NCBI GenBank assembly: GCA_019118685.1
Contig: DWYL01000243.1
Coordinates: 1-35,178 of the forward strand
Length of the DNA stretch: 35,178 bases
Direction of reading: 5' to 3'
DNA from: Candidatus Blautia merdipullorum
GTDB taxonomy: Bacteria > Bacillota > Clostridia > Lachnospirales > Lachnospiraceae
Shown here: one piece after another, positions 9,094-18,407 of the stretch
Layout of the letters: each line of letters opens with the position of its first letter
Numbering within the stretch: position 1 is the stretch's first letter
Translations under genes and position numbers: made by a program
The notes under the pieces: generated by a model
What the model was told of the DNA's origin: nothing
The model's database searches: none
What the model saw: only the letters and a program-made list of their open reading frames with translations

Positions 9094-10833
9094 CTAGTAA
9101 AGATCAGAAAGATTATCTGCCAGGATAGCCTGGGTAAGTCCGATACGGTTCGTCTTGAAGTGGAAGAAAGGACGCTCTTTCAGCTGGATGATGTCAACAG
9201 GCTGCATATAGTCTTCCAGGCAGTCTTTTACGCCGTCTTTGATATCCTTTACTGTATATCCCTCTTTCAGTACTACAAAGAGATATGGCAGGAAGCATCC
9301 TGCATGGTCTTTGTCAGGAACCAGCACGAAAAATTCATCGTCAATGCCTTCAATATCTGCATCGGCAACAATATTTTCCATAGGCAGGGTAGCCAGGTCG
9401 CCGCCGCCGTAACGGGGAGATTTTCCTCTGGTCTGAACGTAGATCACCCCGTCTTCGTTCATATAGCCGATGTCTCCGGTGTGCAGCCAGGTCCTGCCGT
9501 CTGCATGTACCTGAAGAGTCTTGGCTGTAGCTTCCGGATTGTCATAGCCCAGCATAAGTCCGGGACCGCTGATGCAGACCTCACCCATCTGGTTATATGT
9601 AAGCTCATTCTGTGCACCAGGCTCAAAAATGCTGGTCAGGTTATAGAGAAGAGGAACACCTACGTTTCCATTGCCCATTGGATGGGGAGCCATAGGCAGG
9701 GACACGTTGGAACCTGCTTCACTGTTTCCATATCCTGTGGTAAAGCGGATATGGCAGTTATGGTCTTCCAGGAATTTCTGGGCACGCTTCATCTGGTTGT
9801 TATTGTAAGACTCAGATCCTGCTCCTGCTGCCGTCAGGTGAGACAGATCATAGTCATCAGGAATACGTCCGTTGCGCATTACAGTCTCAATGAACATGGG
9901 AATGAGCGGCCATGAGTTAGGACGGTAGCGCATCAGCTCCAGATCCACATCCTTCACTGCAACATAAGGATCCAGGATCAGAAGTTTGTTGGATGCCAAC
10001 GGCATCAGGGTCATGGCTGCTACTACAGCTACCAGTGCAGGCGGGAAGCAGGTCACCATCCAGGTAGGACGCTGTTCTTCATTGCCAGCATAGAAATTCA
10101 TCTGGGCAACAACAGCCAGCATTGTATAAGCAGAGTGTATAACCTGTTTGGAAGGACCGGTGGAACCGCTGGTGTAGGCACGGAACAGAGGACGGTTGAT
10201 ATCTGCAGGAGCATCCACCTGGCCTGTATAGGATTTTCCAAGCTCAAGGAATGCATTCCAGTCCATCGTCTTGGGACCATGAGCTTTTTCTGAAGGATAC
10301 TTGCTGTCCAGATTCTTCTGTACATAATCCGGCATATCCTCCCGATTGCAGGAATTGCATGCATCTAGGATGATGACTTTCTCTGTGTAAGAATCTGATA
10401 AATATCTTCCCAGTTCCTGCTGAGACAGATAATCCTGAGCAAAGATCACCTTAGCTCCTGACTTTTCAACAGCTTCCACATTTTCTTTTAATGTGTTGTC
10501 CCTGCACAGCACAGATGCGCCGATCTGTTCTGCCGCCAGAAGGAGGTAAAAGAACTCCGGCACCAGGGCAAAAAATACAGGGATCTCATCCCCCTCTTTA
10601 AATCCTACAGCCTTCAGAGAACGGGCTGCTGCTTCGGACTGTTCAAAAACGGTTTTCCAGGTGATCTGAGTACCGTAAAAATCCATAGCTGCAACATCCT
10701 CTCCCGGGCAGTACTTCTTCAGATACTCTTTTACGGTACATTCCGGAATCTGGATCATCTTCTGCAGTACTTCGGGATAATATTTCATCCAAGGGCGGTC
10801 TATACTCGGTTTTCCTGTCATGTTATTACTCAT
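9094..10833 (-). CDS. AMP-dependent synthetase/ligase (ANL superfamily)
   Basis: This 579-residue enzyme has the A3 motif AYTSGSTGPSKQV at about 219-231. It also has TTGYGNSEAGS (A5), the WLHTGDIGYMNEDG element (A7) and TRGKSPRYGGG (hinge region). A C-terminal HFKTNRIGL supplies the likely adenylation Lys. It activates a carboxylic acid as an acyl-adenylate; CoA or a carrier protein would be the acceptor. The start at 10833 has AAGGAG nine bases upstream. It appears monocistronic, with its own promoter near 10892 and terminator at 8991-9023. The C-terminal portion, including the stretch GDLATLPMENIVADADIEG, departs from ordinary acyl-CoA synthetases, so the substrate cannot be predicted. Confidence 0.82.
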   Translation of the reverse strand: MSNNMTGKPSIDRPWMKYYPEVLQKMIQIPECTVKEYLKKYCPGEDVAAMDFYGTQITWKTVFEQSEAAARSLKAVGFKEGDEIPVFFALVPEFFYLLLAAEQIGASVLCRDNTLKENVEAVEKSGAKVIFAQDYLSQQELGRYLSDSYTEKVIILDACNSCNREDMPDYVQKNLDSKYPSEKAHGPKTMDWNAFLELGKSYTGQVDAPADINRPLFRAYTSGSTGPSKQVIHSAYTMLAVVAQMNFYAGNEEQRPTWMVTCFPPALVAVVAAMTLMPLASNKLLILDPYVAVKDVDLELMRYRPNSWPLIPMFIETVMRNGRIPDDYDLSHLTAAGAGSESYNNNQMKRAQKFLEDHNCHIRFTTGYGNSEAGSNVSLPMAPHPMGNGNVGVPLLYNLTSIFEPGAQNELTYNQMGEVCISGPGLMLGYDNPEATAKTLQVHADGRTWLHTGDIGYMNEDGVIYVQTRGKSPRYGGGDLATLPMENIVADADIEGIDDEFFVLVPDKDHAGCFLPYLFVVLKEGYTVKDIKDGVKDCLEDYMQPVDIIQLKERPFFHFKTNRIGLTQAILADNLSDLY

Positions 10834-10891
10834 AATCTTTTTCTCCTTATTGCATTAACAATACTTTTCATCCTTCATAATGGACTGGCTC

Positions 10892-10918
10892 AGTATACCA
10901 TGTCTCTATATGGAACAA
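10892..10918 (-). promoter_or_regulatory. Candidate promoter of the AMP-dependent ligase gene
   Basis: The minus strand shows an extended -10 element, TGG followed by TATACT (10892-10897). A weak -35-like TTGTTC lies 15 bases upstream (10913-10918). The short spacer is offset by the extended -10. It lies between the regulator gene end (10996) and the ligase start (10833). Confidence 0.4.
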
Positions 10919-10995
10919 CTATAGAATAAATATGAATAAAAATGAATTAAACGTTTTTAAAACCGCTTCATCTTGAATTTTAACTCATTCCATTT

Positions 10996-12462
10996 TCAGG
11001 CCTCCTCCAGCACTCCGCTGAGGACATGTTCAATATTTGCAATGATGGTCTCTTTGTCTGAGATCAGCACATTGCTGTCCTGGGTCTCCCAGAACTCTTT
11101 GAACATTTTTCCGAAAGCCTCCCGCATATCCATCCGGTTAATGATATACATATTGTTAAAGTCTCCGTTAAGGCGGAGATAGGAGATGGTATCGCTGAGG
11201 AAAATACACTGTCTGGTGCTGTATTCAATATCGGAGATCAGTCTGCCTGAGATCATTTTTATCTCCAGTTCCGGATGTTTCCTGCACAGCTCCAGAAAAT
11301 GTTTCAGATACCGGACGATCTGTTCTGACGTCAGGCGGACCCTGCAGTTGAAAAAGTCCAGTTCATGATCCACCACCAGGTTATAAAAAGCCGTCCGGTA
11401 GATCAAAATCCGGATACGGGATTCCTCTATAATATTTTTTGACATCCGGTGGATATTTCTCAGCTGCTCTTTATTCGGAGCTCCTTCCTCTCCGTCGTCC
11501 AGCATTTCCGCGATCTCGTCAAAAAGATCATCCGGAAGGAAATGCTCTGTAAGATGGCCGATAAACCACTGCTGCTTCAAAGCCAGGAGCGCATGGACAT
11601 ACTCATGTTTTAACAGCATCTCCCGCATAGAAGTCTTGCGGAAAAGAAGCCGGTCTCTGTTGCAGAGCTCTTTCAGATTCCGGTACATCACACTGCAGTT
11701 TTCCTGATCTTCGGTGATCACCACAGACATACACTGGTCCCGGCTGACCAGCATGCCGGAAATAGCATAGTCATCCTGCACCACAAACACAGCTCTTCCT
11801 GCGGCCTGAGGGCTGCCATACAGCTGGAAATCAATGCAGTTATTCCGCTCCATCAAATCTACCAAATAGATTATGTCATACCGGTAGTCCAGCTTATCTC
11901 CCTGCACATCCACTACCATAGCGTAGTGAACGTCCTGATACCACTTTCCCTTGGGCACATGCTTATTTTTTTCTTCAGCGATCTGGAGCTGGTATTCCCG
12001 CTCCATAGCAAATATATCCAGAGCCGCCACTACGTCCAGGGCGTTCACCCTCCTCAGAACCGGATGGCGCATCTTAGCTATATACTGGGCCAGCTTCATC
12101 TCCGGATAAAAAAAGGTCTTCGGAGCCACGTCCACCCCTGCGTTGTTCTGGAGCTCCCTCACATAGAAATATTCAGCCTCCAGATTATCCAGGACAGCCA
12201 GTTTCAGATCCTGCGCATTGTCCACCTGGTAGTCCTGCATCAGTTTATCCGCAGCCTCCTGGCCGCATCCTTTCACAATGCACTCACTGATCCCTTTTAA
12301 AATCTTCTTTTCATATTTTTCTGACGGTATCATCTGCCCGCTGGTCCATTTGCTGATGTAAGACACATCATACTGAAGTTCCTGGGCAAGTGTATAGTTT
12401 TTCACCTCAGCAACTGACATTAAATGTTTCAGCAGCTTACTGAACCTGTTTTTTTCTGCCAT
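10996..12462 (-). CDS. XRE-type helix-turn-helix regulator with large uncharacterised C-terminal domain
   Basis: The 488-residue protein begins with a helix-turn-helix domain at about residues 5-60 (FSKLLKHLM, then LAQELQYDVSYISKWTSGQ and IPSEKYEKKI). This pattern is typical of Cro/CI-like DNA-binding domains. The remaining 400 or so residues show no motif I recognise; they are soluble and rich in charged and hydrophobic residues and could sense a ligand. The start follows an AGGAG ribosome site. Upstream on the minus strand are two possible -10 boxes, TAAAAT (12544-12549) with TTGTGT 17 bases before it, and TATAAT (12586-12591), so the promoter is not settled. It precedes the AMP-ligase gene and may regulate it. 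Confidence 0.65.
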   Translation of the reverse strand: MAEKNRFSKLLKHLMSVAEVKNYTLAQELQYDVSYISKWTSGQMIPSEKYEKKILKGISECIVKGCGQEAADKLMQDYQVDNAQDLKLAVLDNLEAEYFYVRELQNNAGVDVAPKTFFYPEMKLAQYIAKMRHPVLRRVNALDVVAALDIFAMEREYQLQIAEEKNKHVPKGKWYQDVHYAMVVDVQGDKLDYRYDIIYLVDLMERNNCIDFQLYGSPQAAGRAVFVVQDDYAISGMLVSRDQCMSVVITEDQENCSVMYRNLKELCNRDRLLFRKTSMREMLLKHEYVHALLALKQQWFIGHLTEHFLPDDLFDEIAEMLDDGEEGAPNKEQLRNIHRMSKNIIEESRIRILIYRTAFYNLVVDHELDFFNCRVRLTSEQIVRYLKHFLELCRKHPELEIKMISGRLISDIEYSTRQCIFLSDTISYLRLNGDFNNMYIINRMDMREAFGKMFKEFWETQDSNVLISDKETIIANIEHVLSGVLEEA

Positions 12463-12654
12463 TCCTTCATCTCCTAAACTACAATCTTTTCTTTTGTGCC
12501 CTCCCTGATGTCTAAAATCCCCTTCATAGATTCCGTTTCTTCTATTTTACTCTCGTTTTTTCACTTACACAATCAAAAAGTTCACATTATATTCCAATTA
12601 TGTAATTTATTCTCTATTATTTTTCTTTATTCTTCGTTTCTAATGGATATATTT

Positions 12655-13395
12655 TCATTTTTTCAATACTTTTCTCACTAATCTCCCATATTCTTCCGGC
12701 TGACGATTCAGATATTCAAGATGGGTATAGCCTTCTTTGACCATGATCCTGGCATCCGGATACAAGGTTTTGACCACTTTACTGTTCACCTTAATATTAT
12801 CTTCCTTCCCCCCGAAAATAAGATACATCGGCTGTTTTACCCCTGGCTCCAGGGTATAATCTGCCAGGAGCCGGGCCATTACCCTCAGAGAAGGCTCCGT
12901 AAGGGAGGCTCTGCACACCTGCATAATCTCTCCCCAGTCTCCTGCATAAATTTTTTTCAGGTCATTAGCAGATCTCTCTTTATTCTTTTTGGCCGTGTTC
13001 ATAAAATATCGAAAAATAAGGTAAATAGATGCATGGACCACGCCCTTAACCTTAGACCGGTAAAAATTCACTGCCCCGTCCAGAAAAAGCTTCTTGATCT
13101 CCAAAGCAGGATGTTTGGCAAGTCTCACAGAAAAAATAGTCCCCATAGACAGTCCGATGACCAATTCAAAGCTGGTAAGCCCTCTGTCCTGGAGCATACG
13201 GACTAATTTTTCCGTCTGCTGTTCCAGCCCTCTAAATTCCTCTGATCCGGGATGAAAGCCATCAAGGGTCACGCATACCAGCCGGTATTCCGGGAGTTCC
13301 TGAGACAGCCTGCGGAAACATTCCGCCGCCATAAATACTCCCGGAATGCACAAGATTCTTTTCCCTTCCATATTTCCATATTCAACGATCTTCAT
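12655..13395 (-). CDS. Alpha/beta hydrolase
   Basis: The 246-residue protein has the nucleophile elbow VIGLSMGTIF with Ser83 and an N-terminal RILCIPGVFM oxyanion-type strand. The acid region is near YLIFGGKEDNIK, and a catalytic His lies at about residue 225 in EGYTHLEYL. Size and motif order match small alpha/beta hydrolases acting on esters, thioesters or amides. The start has AAGAAGGGAAG upstream. It is preceded by the terminator of the LCP operon and seems to be transcribed alone or with the downstream regulator. The substrate is unknown. A thioesterase role next to the acyl-ligase gene is possible but only a guess. Confidence 0.72.
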   Translation of the reverse strand: MKIVEYGNMEGKRILCIPGVFMAAECFRRLSQELPEYRLVCVTLDGFHPGSEEFRGLEQQTEKLVRMLQDRGLTSFELVIGLSMGTIFSVRLAKHPALEIKKLFLDGAVNFYRSKVKGVVHASIYLIFRYFMNTAKKNKERSANDLKKIYAGDWGEIMQVCRASLTEPSLRVMARLLADYTLEPGVKQPMYLIFGGKEDNIKVNSKVVKTLYPDARIMVKEGYTHLEYLNRQPEEYGRLVRKVLKK

Positions 13396-13517
13396 GATTC
13401 TTTCTTCCCTTCTTCATTTTAATATCCCTAAAAATGTTTCCTTTTCATTTTATCACAATTTATTTTGACTGAGAGATGCAAAATAAGACATTTTTCTTGC
13501 CAAAATTGACACAACAG

Positions 13518-13563
13518 AAAAAAAAGGCAGAAAACAAAGATTTTAAATCTGTTGTTTTCTGCC
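13518..13563 (-). terminator. Rho-independent terminator ending the LCP/BY-kinase operon
   Basis: On the minus strand GGCAGAAAACAACAGATTT pairs with AAATCTTTGTTTTCTGCC as a long stem, with one or two small mismatches. It is followed directly by eight T residues (A13518-13525 on the plus strand). The stem begins 19 bases after the stop codon of the LCP gene. Confidence 0.85.
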
Positions 13564-13581
13564 TTGATGATTCTTTTCACA

Positions 13582-14535
13582 TTAATACAGCAGTTCATGG
13601 ATATGCTGCTTATTTGCGTCAATATCTAAATCCAGAACCGCCATACCCTCATAATTAATAGAAGTGTAGGATCCGTCCATAGGAACTACCGCCTGCTGCG
13701 TCTGTAGGTCACTCACGGCCAGGGCCGAAGCAGCCAGATCATAGATTTCCGTCACACTCATGTTTGTATTTACCTGAGTTATACAGTAATTGATCAAAGA
13801 CAGCAGCGCCGCCGGATCCCGGTTCTCCAGCACCTTCTGGTAAACGCCGTACATAACGCTTCTCTGTCTCCGTGTCCTTCCGAAATCGCTGTCCAAAGAA
13901 CGGTTTCTGGCATGTACCAAAGCCTGCGATCCGGTGAGGGTAACCGTTCCCGCCTGGATATCCGGCATTCCTGCGGAGCGGTAATACTCCGCCTCCTCTT
14001 CTGTAAGAGTAACCTGTATGCCTCCCAGCTCATCGATCACATTTACCAGACTGTCAAAGTTAATAGTGATGTACTTCTGGATATCCAGGTCAAACACTTC
14101 GTTTAATGTATTAATGGTAAGGCCTACGCCTCCATAAGCGTAAGTATGTCCCAGTCTGCTCTTTCCATGGCCGTCAATATCTACCAGACAATCCCTGAGA
14201 AAAGATACAATCGTAGCTTTCCCTTTTCCCTGGTTAAAAGAGATCAGCATCATACTGTCCGATCTTCCCATATCCGCGTCCGGGTCTCTGGAGTCCGTGC
14301 CTACCAGCAGCACATTGTAGACCTGGTCGTCTTTCTGTTCCTCTTTTCCGATGAGGACTTCCTCTGCAGTAGGATCTACTTCCTCCTGATCCACGATATC
14401 CACACTGTTTCCTGTAATCTGGTGATCAATAAAAAGGAACAATCCTACGGCTCCCAGAATCAGCAGCACCAGGATCACTACGAGGATCCTCAGCTTATTC
14501 TTTTTCTTTTTTCTCTTTCTTCCGGGATTTCCCAT
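13582..14535 (-). CDS. LCP-family (LytR-CpsA-Psr) glycopolymer ligase
   Basis: This 317-residue protein has a short Lys/Arg-rich cytoplasmic tail and one membrane helix at about 16-38. The extracellular LCP domain starts near VYNVLLVGTDSRDPDADMGR, includes SDSMMLISFN, continues through SFLRDCLVDIDGHGKSRLGH and ends with the Arg-rich VHARNRSLDSDFGRTRRQRS segment. The conserved Asp and Arg residues that bind the polyprenyl pyrophosphate are present. LCP enzymes attach wall polysaccharides or teichoic acids to peptidoglycan. It is the last gene of the BY-kinase operon, 11 bases after the preceding stop, and is followed by a strong terminator. Confidence 0.9.
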   Translation of the reverse strand: MGNPGRKRKKKKNKLRILVVILVLLILGAVGLFLFIDHQITGNSVDIVDQEEVDPTAEEVLIGKEEQKDDQVYNVLLVGTDSRDPDADMGRSDSMMLISFNQGKGKATIVSFLRDCLVDIDGHGKSRLGHTYAYGGVGLTINTLNEVFDLDIQKYITINFDSLVNVIDELGGIQVTLTEEEAEYYRSAGMPDIQAGTVTLTGSQALVHARNRSLDSDFGRTRRQRSVMYGVYQKVLENRDPAALLSLINYCITQVNTNMSVTEIYDLAASALAVSDLQTQQAVVPMDGSYTSINYEGMAVLDLDIDANKQHIHELLY

Positions 14536-14546
14536 CTCTCCGCCCC

Positions 14547-16046
14547 CTAGTCTTTAATCACACGGCCGGACAGATCTTCCTTCTTATCCCGCTTTCCTGT
14601 GTCCCGGTATCTTCCGTAATGGCCGTAGCTGCCATAGCGCCGGTATCCATATCCGTAGCCATATCCATACTTGCCGTCTCCGGAATTTCTGTCACAGTTA
14701 AACACATACCCCAGCATTTTAATCTTGCTCATAGCCAGAGCCTGGATTCCCTCCCGGATCTTGTACATCTTTGTATAGTCATAACGGATCACATAAAGAG
14801 CCGCATCTACAAATCTGGCCATCAGAGCCGCATCTGCCAGAAGCTGAGCCGGAGCCGTATCCAGGATGACCACGTCCGCCATATTCTTCAGCTCTGCGAT
14901 CAGTCCCTCCATCCGCTTGCTTCCCAGAAGGGAAATATCTGTTTTCTCTTCCTCTTCTCCAAGAAGAAGGGTCAGTTTGTTTTCCCCGTTTACATCTATC
15001 TCCGTCAGTACATCGGTAACCGCGGCTTTTTTATGAAGAACAGAATCAATACCCGGACGCTGCTCTGTAATCCCCAGGAAATCTGCTATAGAGGGATTTC
15101 TCAGATCGCAGTCCACCAGGACTACCTTTTTCCCCTGTCTGACAAGAGATATAGCCAGGTTTACAGCCACTGTAGTTTTTCCCTCTCCCGGGATAGAGCT
15201 GGTGACCATGATGGTCTTAGTCTGGTTTTCCTCCACTTCCTTGAGCACCCGGATCCGGAGTCTCCGCATAGCCTCCTGGTAGGAAGCCGGCGTTCTTTCA
15301 TTGATCAGAGACACCTTATTCTGTTCCGGTTTTTTCTTTCTTTTCTTATTTCGGATATAGGGAAGACTTCCCATATCCGGAAGATTGATCTGGCTTTTCA
15401 GCTTGTCCTTGGACTTTACAGTCTTTTTCAGGAGAATATATAGGCAAAGGATCACAAGTCCTGCCCCGGCTCCCATAACGGCTCCTCTTCTGTAAGAGCC
15501 TCTTACTACAACCTCCTTCTGAGTATCAGAAGGCACTCCTGTCTCATCTAAGATCGTCAGGCTGGTATTGCCCAGAACAAACTCCGCCACCTCCGGATAA
15601 CAGTCGATCACTGTGTGGAGAATATCGTAAGCCATCTGGGGATCATCGGAAGTCACCGACATAGTAAGAAGGTTGGTTCCCTCTTCTGCCGTAGCAGAAA
15701 TGCTCCCCGGCACAGAATCCATCCCCATCTCCCGGGCTACCACGTCCTCCAGAACTCCGCTGGTCAGAATGTAGGGGAAAACCTCCGCCATCTGAGACGC
15801 TGTCTGGGCGCCGATGTACTGGCCCCCCGGAGCAGTTACCGACATAGTGGCAGAAGCCACATACTGAGGGGTGTAGGTATAGCTGGTCCTGAAATAAGAG
15901 ATCCCTGCGCCTGCCAGGGTCAGCACCAGGATCAGCAGCCAGAGTTTTTTCAGTCCATACAAAAAGTCGCCGGCAAGACTTATGATATCAATCTTTTCCG
16001 TTTCTTCAATTCTTTCTTTTTCTGTGGATTCCATTCTATCACTCAT
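14547..16046 (-). CDS. Fused polysaccharide copolymerase/BY-kinase (second copy)
   Basis: The 499-residue product combines a Wzz-type membrane domain with a cytoplasmic bacterial tyrosine kinase. The membrane domain has helices at about 33-52 and 187-206. Walker A is SSIPGEGKTT at about 283-292, Walker A' is VVLVDCDLRNP at about 308-318 and Walker B is VVILDTAP. The C-terminal Tyr cluster reads YGYGYGYGYRRYGSYGHYG. Such proteins set chain length and are dephosphorylated by CpsB-type phosphatases. An in-frame ATG at 16121 would overlap the upstream gene by 74 bases. I choose 16046 (MSDRMESTEK) because GAGGG precedes it and the upstream gene stops at 16048. Fusion of both domains in one chain resembles proteobacterial Wzc more than split CpsC/CpsD. 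Confidence 0.9.
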   Translation of the reverse strand: MSDRMESTEKERIEETEKIDIISLAGDFLYGLKKLWLLILVLTLAGAGISYFRTSYTYTPQYVASATMSVTAPGGQYIGAQTASQMAEVFPYILTSGVLEDVVAREMGMDSVPGSISATAEEGTNLLTMSVTSDDPQMAYDILHTVIDCYPEVAEFVLGNTSLTILDETGVPSDTQKEVVVRGSYRRGAVMGAGAGLVILCLYILLKKTVKSKDKLKSQINLPDMGSLPYIRNKKRKKKPEQNKVSLINERTPASYQEAMRRLRIRVLKEVEENQTKTIMVTSSIPGEGKTTVAVNLAISLVRQGKKVVLVDCDLRNPSIADFLGITEQRPGIDSVLHKKAAVTDVLTEIDVNGENKLTLLLGEEEEKTDISLLGSKRMEGLIAELKNMADVVILDTAPAQLLADAALMARFVDAALYVIRYDYTKMYKIREGIQALAMSKIKMLGYVFNCDRNSGDGKYGYGYGYGYRRYGSYGHYGRYRDTGKRDKKEDLSGRVIKD

Positions 16047-16047
16047 A

Positions 16048-17505
16048 TCAATCCCTCTGCTTCCTGGTATAATTGCCGTATTTGCCGTATTTTCCATATT
16101 TGCCGTACCTGCCGTAGCCATATCTGCCCAGAGAAGTACTGTTGCCGAAGGTCTTTACGCCGTTGAGCACCACTCCCAGGACATTTCCATCCTCTCCCCG
16201 GAATCCATCCAGAGTGTCGTTGATATCCGCGGAAAAAATATAATTCTGACGCACTACCAGCAGGACCTCATCCGCATACCTGGCAAAAACCTCTGCGTCT
16301 CCCAGGATTCCCGCAGGAGGCGTATCGATGATCACATAATCCGCATATTTTCTGCAGGCATTCATCAGGCGGCCAAGCTGGGGCCCCTGAAGGATCTCCG
16401 TAGAGGAAGAGTAACAGTTTCTTCCGCCAATAAACAGCATATTGGGATTTTTGATCTTTTTCAATACATCCTTAAAATCCGCATTCTCTTTCAGAAATTC
16501 TCCCAGCTCGCTTTTGTCCTCCATCTCCAGTCCAAAGATCAGGAACTGGGAAGGTCTCTTTAGGTCTCCGTCGATAAGGATCACTCTTTTTCCCTTCTGG
16601 GCAAAGCTGATAGCCAGGTTGGCAGCCACTGTAGACTTTCCTTCATTTTCCGACACACTGGTCACAACCAGCATCTTGCTTCCATGCTCTTCCATTTTGT
16701 ACTCAATCCTGGCCGCAAGCTTCTTATAATTCTCTACAAAAGAAAAACCAGACAGGGGATTCGTGATCAGAAGAGCCGCATTGTTCTTTTTCTTCTGGAA
16801 TATATCTTTCACTACCTTATATTTGCGTTCAAAGGAAATACTTCCCAGGCTTCTGGCGTCCAGTTTTTCCTCGATCTCCTGCTCTCCCTTTATAGTGTCT
16901 CTCATAATAGAGATCAGAGCCGTCAAAGCGGCCAATCCCAGAAAGGCAATGAGAAAGGCTCTCTCCGCCGTATCTCTGGTATTCAGAGGATTCGATGGAG
17001 AAAAGGGAATCTGGGGCTCCTGGAGAACATCCATCACCGCGTCTCCCACAGAATAGTAAGCGATACTGGAATAATTTTCAATAATGCCGTTCATAATATC
17101 AAAAGCCTCTCTGGGTGAATCAGACGCCACCGTCAGCTCCAGAAGGTTGGTGTTTTCGATCACCCTGGTACTGATGTCCGCATTAATCTCCTCTACTCCC
17201 AGCTGGTCGCAGAGAATACTCTGCATGGCGTTGCTCTCAATGATCTTCTGCAAAGTAGTGGCCATGGTATTGGCAGAGCTGAGGCTTGCGTAGCTGCTGG
17301 ACGAAGAACGGGAAGACACGGCAAAAGTAGCCGATGTGGTATAGGAGGGAACATAACGGACGCTCACCGCTATGTAGGCCAGCATAGCCGCCGCCAGGGC
17401 TCCCAGAAGGAGGACCCACCAGTTTACAAGAATGTCGTGGATCAGAATGTAGGGCTCTATTTTCTTGTTTTCCAATAAATCTGTATATTCATTTTCCTTG
17501 CTCAT
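16048..17505 (-). CDS. Fused polysaccharide copolymerase/BY-kinase (first copy)
   Basis: This 485-residue paralogue of the next gene has helices at about 27-48 and 183-201 enclosing a Wzz-type extracellular domain. A BY-kinase follows, with Walker A SENEGKST (285-292), Walker A' VILIDGDLKRP (308-318) and Walker B VIIDTPPAG. The C-terminal tail has a regular Y-G-K repeat (RYGKYGKYGKYGNY) that would serve as the autophosphorylation cluster. It sits 3 bases after the anchored Ig-like protein gene and one base before the second kinase. The two copies probably form mixed or alternative chain-length complexes. Start at ATG 17505 with an AGGAGTAAGAG site upstream. Confidence 0.9.
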   Translation of the reverse strand: MSKENEYTDLLENKKIEPYILIHDILVNWWVLLLGALAAAMLAYIAVSVRYVPSYTTSATFAVSSRSSSSSYASLSSANTMATTLQKIIESNAMQSILCDQLGVEEINADISTRVIENTNLLELTVASDSPREAFDIMNGIIENYSSIAYYSVGDAVMDVLQEPQIPFSPSNPLNTRDTAERAFLIAFLGLAALTALISIMRDTIKGEQEIEEKLDARSLGSISFERKYKVVKDIFQKKKNNAALLITNPLSGFSFVENYKKLAARIEYKMEEHGSKMLVVTSVSENEGKSTVAANLAISFAQKGKRVILIDGDLKRPSQFLIFGLEMEDKSELGEFLKENADFKDVLKKIKNPNMLFIGGRNCYSSSTEILQGPQLGRLMNACRKYADYVIIDTPPAGILGDAEVFARYADEVLLVVRQNYIFSADINDTLDGFRGEDGNVLGVVLNGVKTFGNSTSLGRYGYGRYGKYGKYGKYGNYTRKQRD

Positions 17506-17508
17506 CTC

Positions 17509-18390
17509 TTACTCCTCCACCACTACCGTCATTTTCGTTGTGGCAGTCACGCCTTCCGGAGGCGTATAGCTGAATTCTGCCGTATAGGTTCCCGGTGTAT
17601 TGTAATCTGTCCCGTCTGTGATACTCACTTCAGTCCCTGCCAGATCCTCCGGCATATCCGGGCTGTCAAATTCATAGACCATGCTTCCTCTCTGAAGGCC
17701 TGTGACATAATCTCCCAGAGAAAGACTCTGCCCCGCTTTTGTGTAGACAATATACTGAGAAAGCACAGGATAATACTTCTCATTCTCCTGCTCATCCTCC
17801 GGATCCACAATGGTCATCTCCACCGGCACTGAGGTCACATCTCCCGCACTGTTGTTTACCTGAAGGGTGATGGGGTAAGTTCCCGCACCGTCAATATAGC
17901 CGTTTCCCTCAATGTTCATCCGGATCTGGCTGGTGATATCCCCATCCAGACAGTCTGTGGCCTGGAAGAGCTGGAGGAAATCCGAGGTCTCCCATTCGTC
18001 TGTATCATTCACTTCAAACCGCAGAGGCTCTGTAAGAGTGATCCTCGGAGGCGTATAGTCTGAATAGACCAGCTCTCTGGTCAGGGTCGCAGCCTGATTG
18101 GAACTGTCAAAGACCACATAAGTAATATTTCTTGTTCCCGTATCTGTAAAGTTGGACATAGAAGCCACACGGATGTCGTCTGTAATGTCTCCGTCTACAT
18201 TGTCTTCTGCGCTAAGGCCCTGGAATACATCGGATTCCTCGCCCTCCACGCTGACAGAGACACTGTCGCTGTCACTGGTGATCACCGGAGGCTCTGTATC
18301 CGCCTCTATCCTGGTCCTTACCTGATAGGCGGCAAAAAGCGCCGCCGCCCCGATAAAAATAATAATTACCGCAATTCTTAATTTTCTCAT
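17509..18390 (-). CDS. Membrane-anchored protein with Ig-like/DUF5011-type repeats
   Basis: The 293-residue product begins MRKLRIAVIIIFIGAAALFA, a signal-anchor helix without a lipobox. It continues as an extracellular chain of beta-rich repeats. Two units show the pattern D-x-V-D/L-x-G-D-I-T (DNVDGDITDDIRV near residue 62 and DCLDGDITSQIRM near 145) with V-x-D-x-S/N-x-A, typical of DUF5011/cadherin-like bacterial surface modules. A third domain spans about 210-292. It is acidic and secreted but tethered. It lies between the CpsB phosphatase and the copolymerase/kinases with 3-17 base gaps, so it is probably a structural or sensory part of the polysaccharide assembly complex. Confidence 0.78.
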   Translation of the reverse strand: MRKLRIAVIIIFIGAAALFAAYQVRTRIEADTEPPVITSDSDSVSVSVEGEESDVFQGLSAEDNVDGDITDDIRVASMSNFTDTGTRNITYVVFDSSNQAATLTRELVYSDYTPPRITLTEPLRFEVNDTDEWETSDFLQLFQATDCLDGDITSQIRMNIEGNGYIDGAGTYPITLQVNNSAGDVTSVPVEMTIVDPEDEQENEKYYPVLSQYIVYTKAGQSLSLGDYVTGLQRGSMVYEFDSPDMPEDLAGTEVSITDGTDYNTPGTYTAEFSYTPPEGVTATTKMTVVVEE

Positions 18391-18407
18391 ATCCTTCTTC
18401 CTGCTCC

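Noticed and set aside
14547-16121. Longer start of the second BY-kinase (ATG 16121)
   Set aside because: The extra 25 residues come from the Tyr-rich tail coding region of the upstream kinase read in another frame; GAGGG supports 16046.
14600-16130. CRISPR-like or tandem repeat signal from the YG/YGK coding repeats
   Set aside because: These short repeats are in frame and encode the Tyr clusters of the BY-kinases; there are no spacers.
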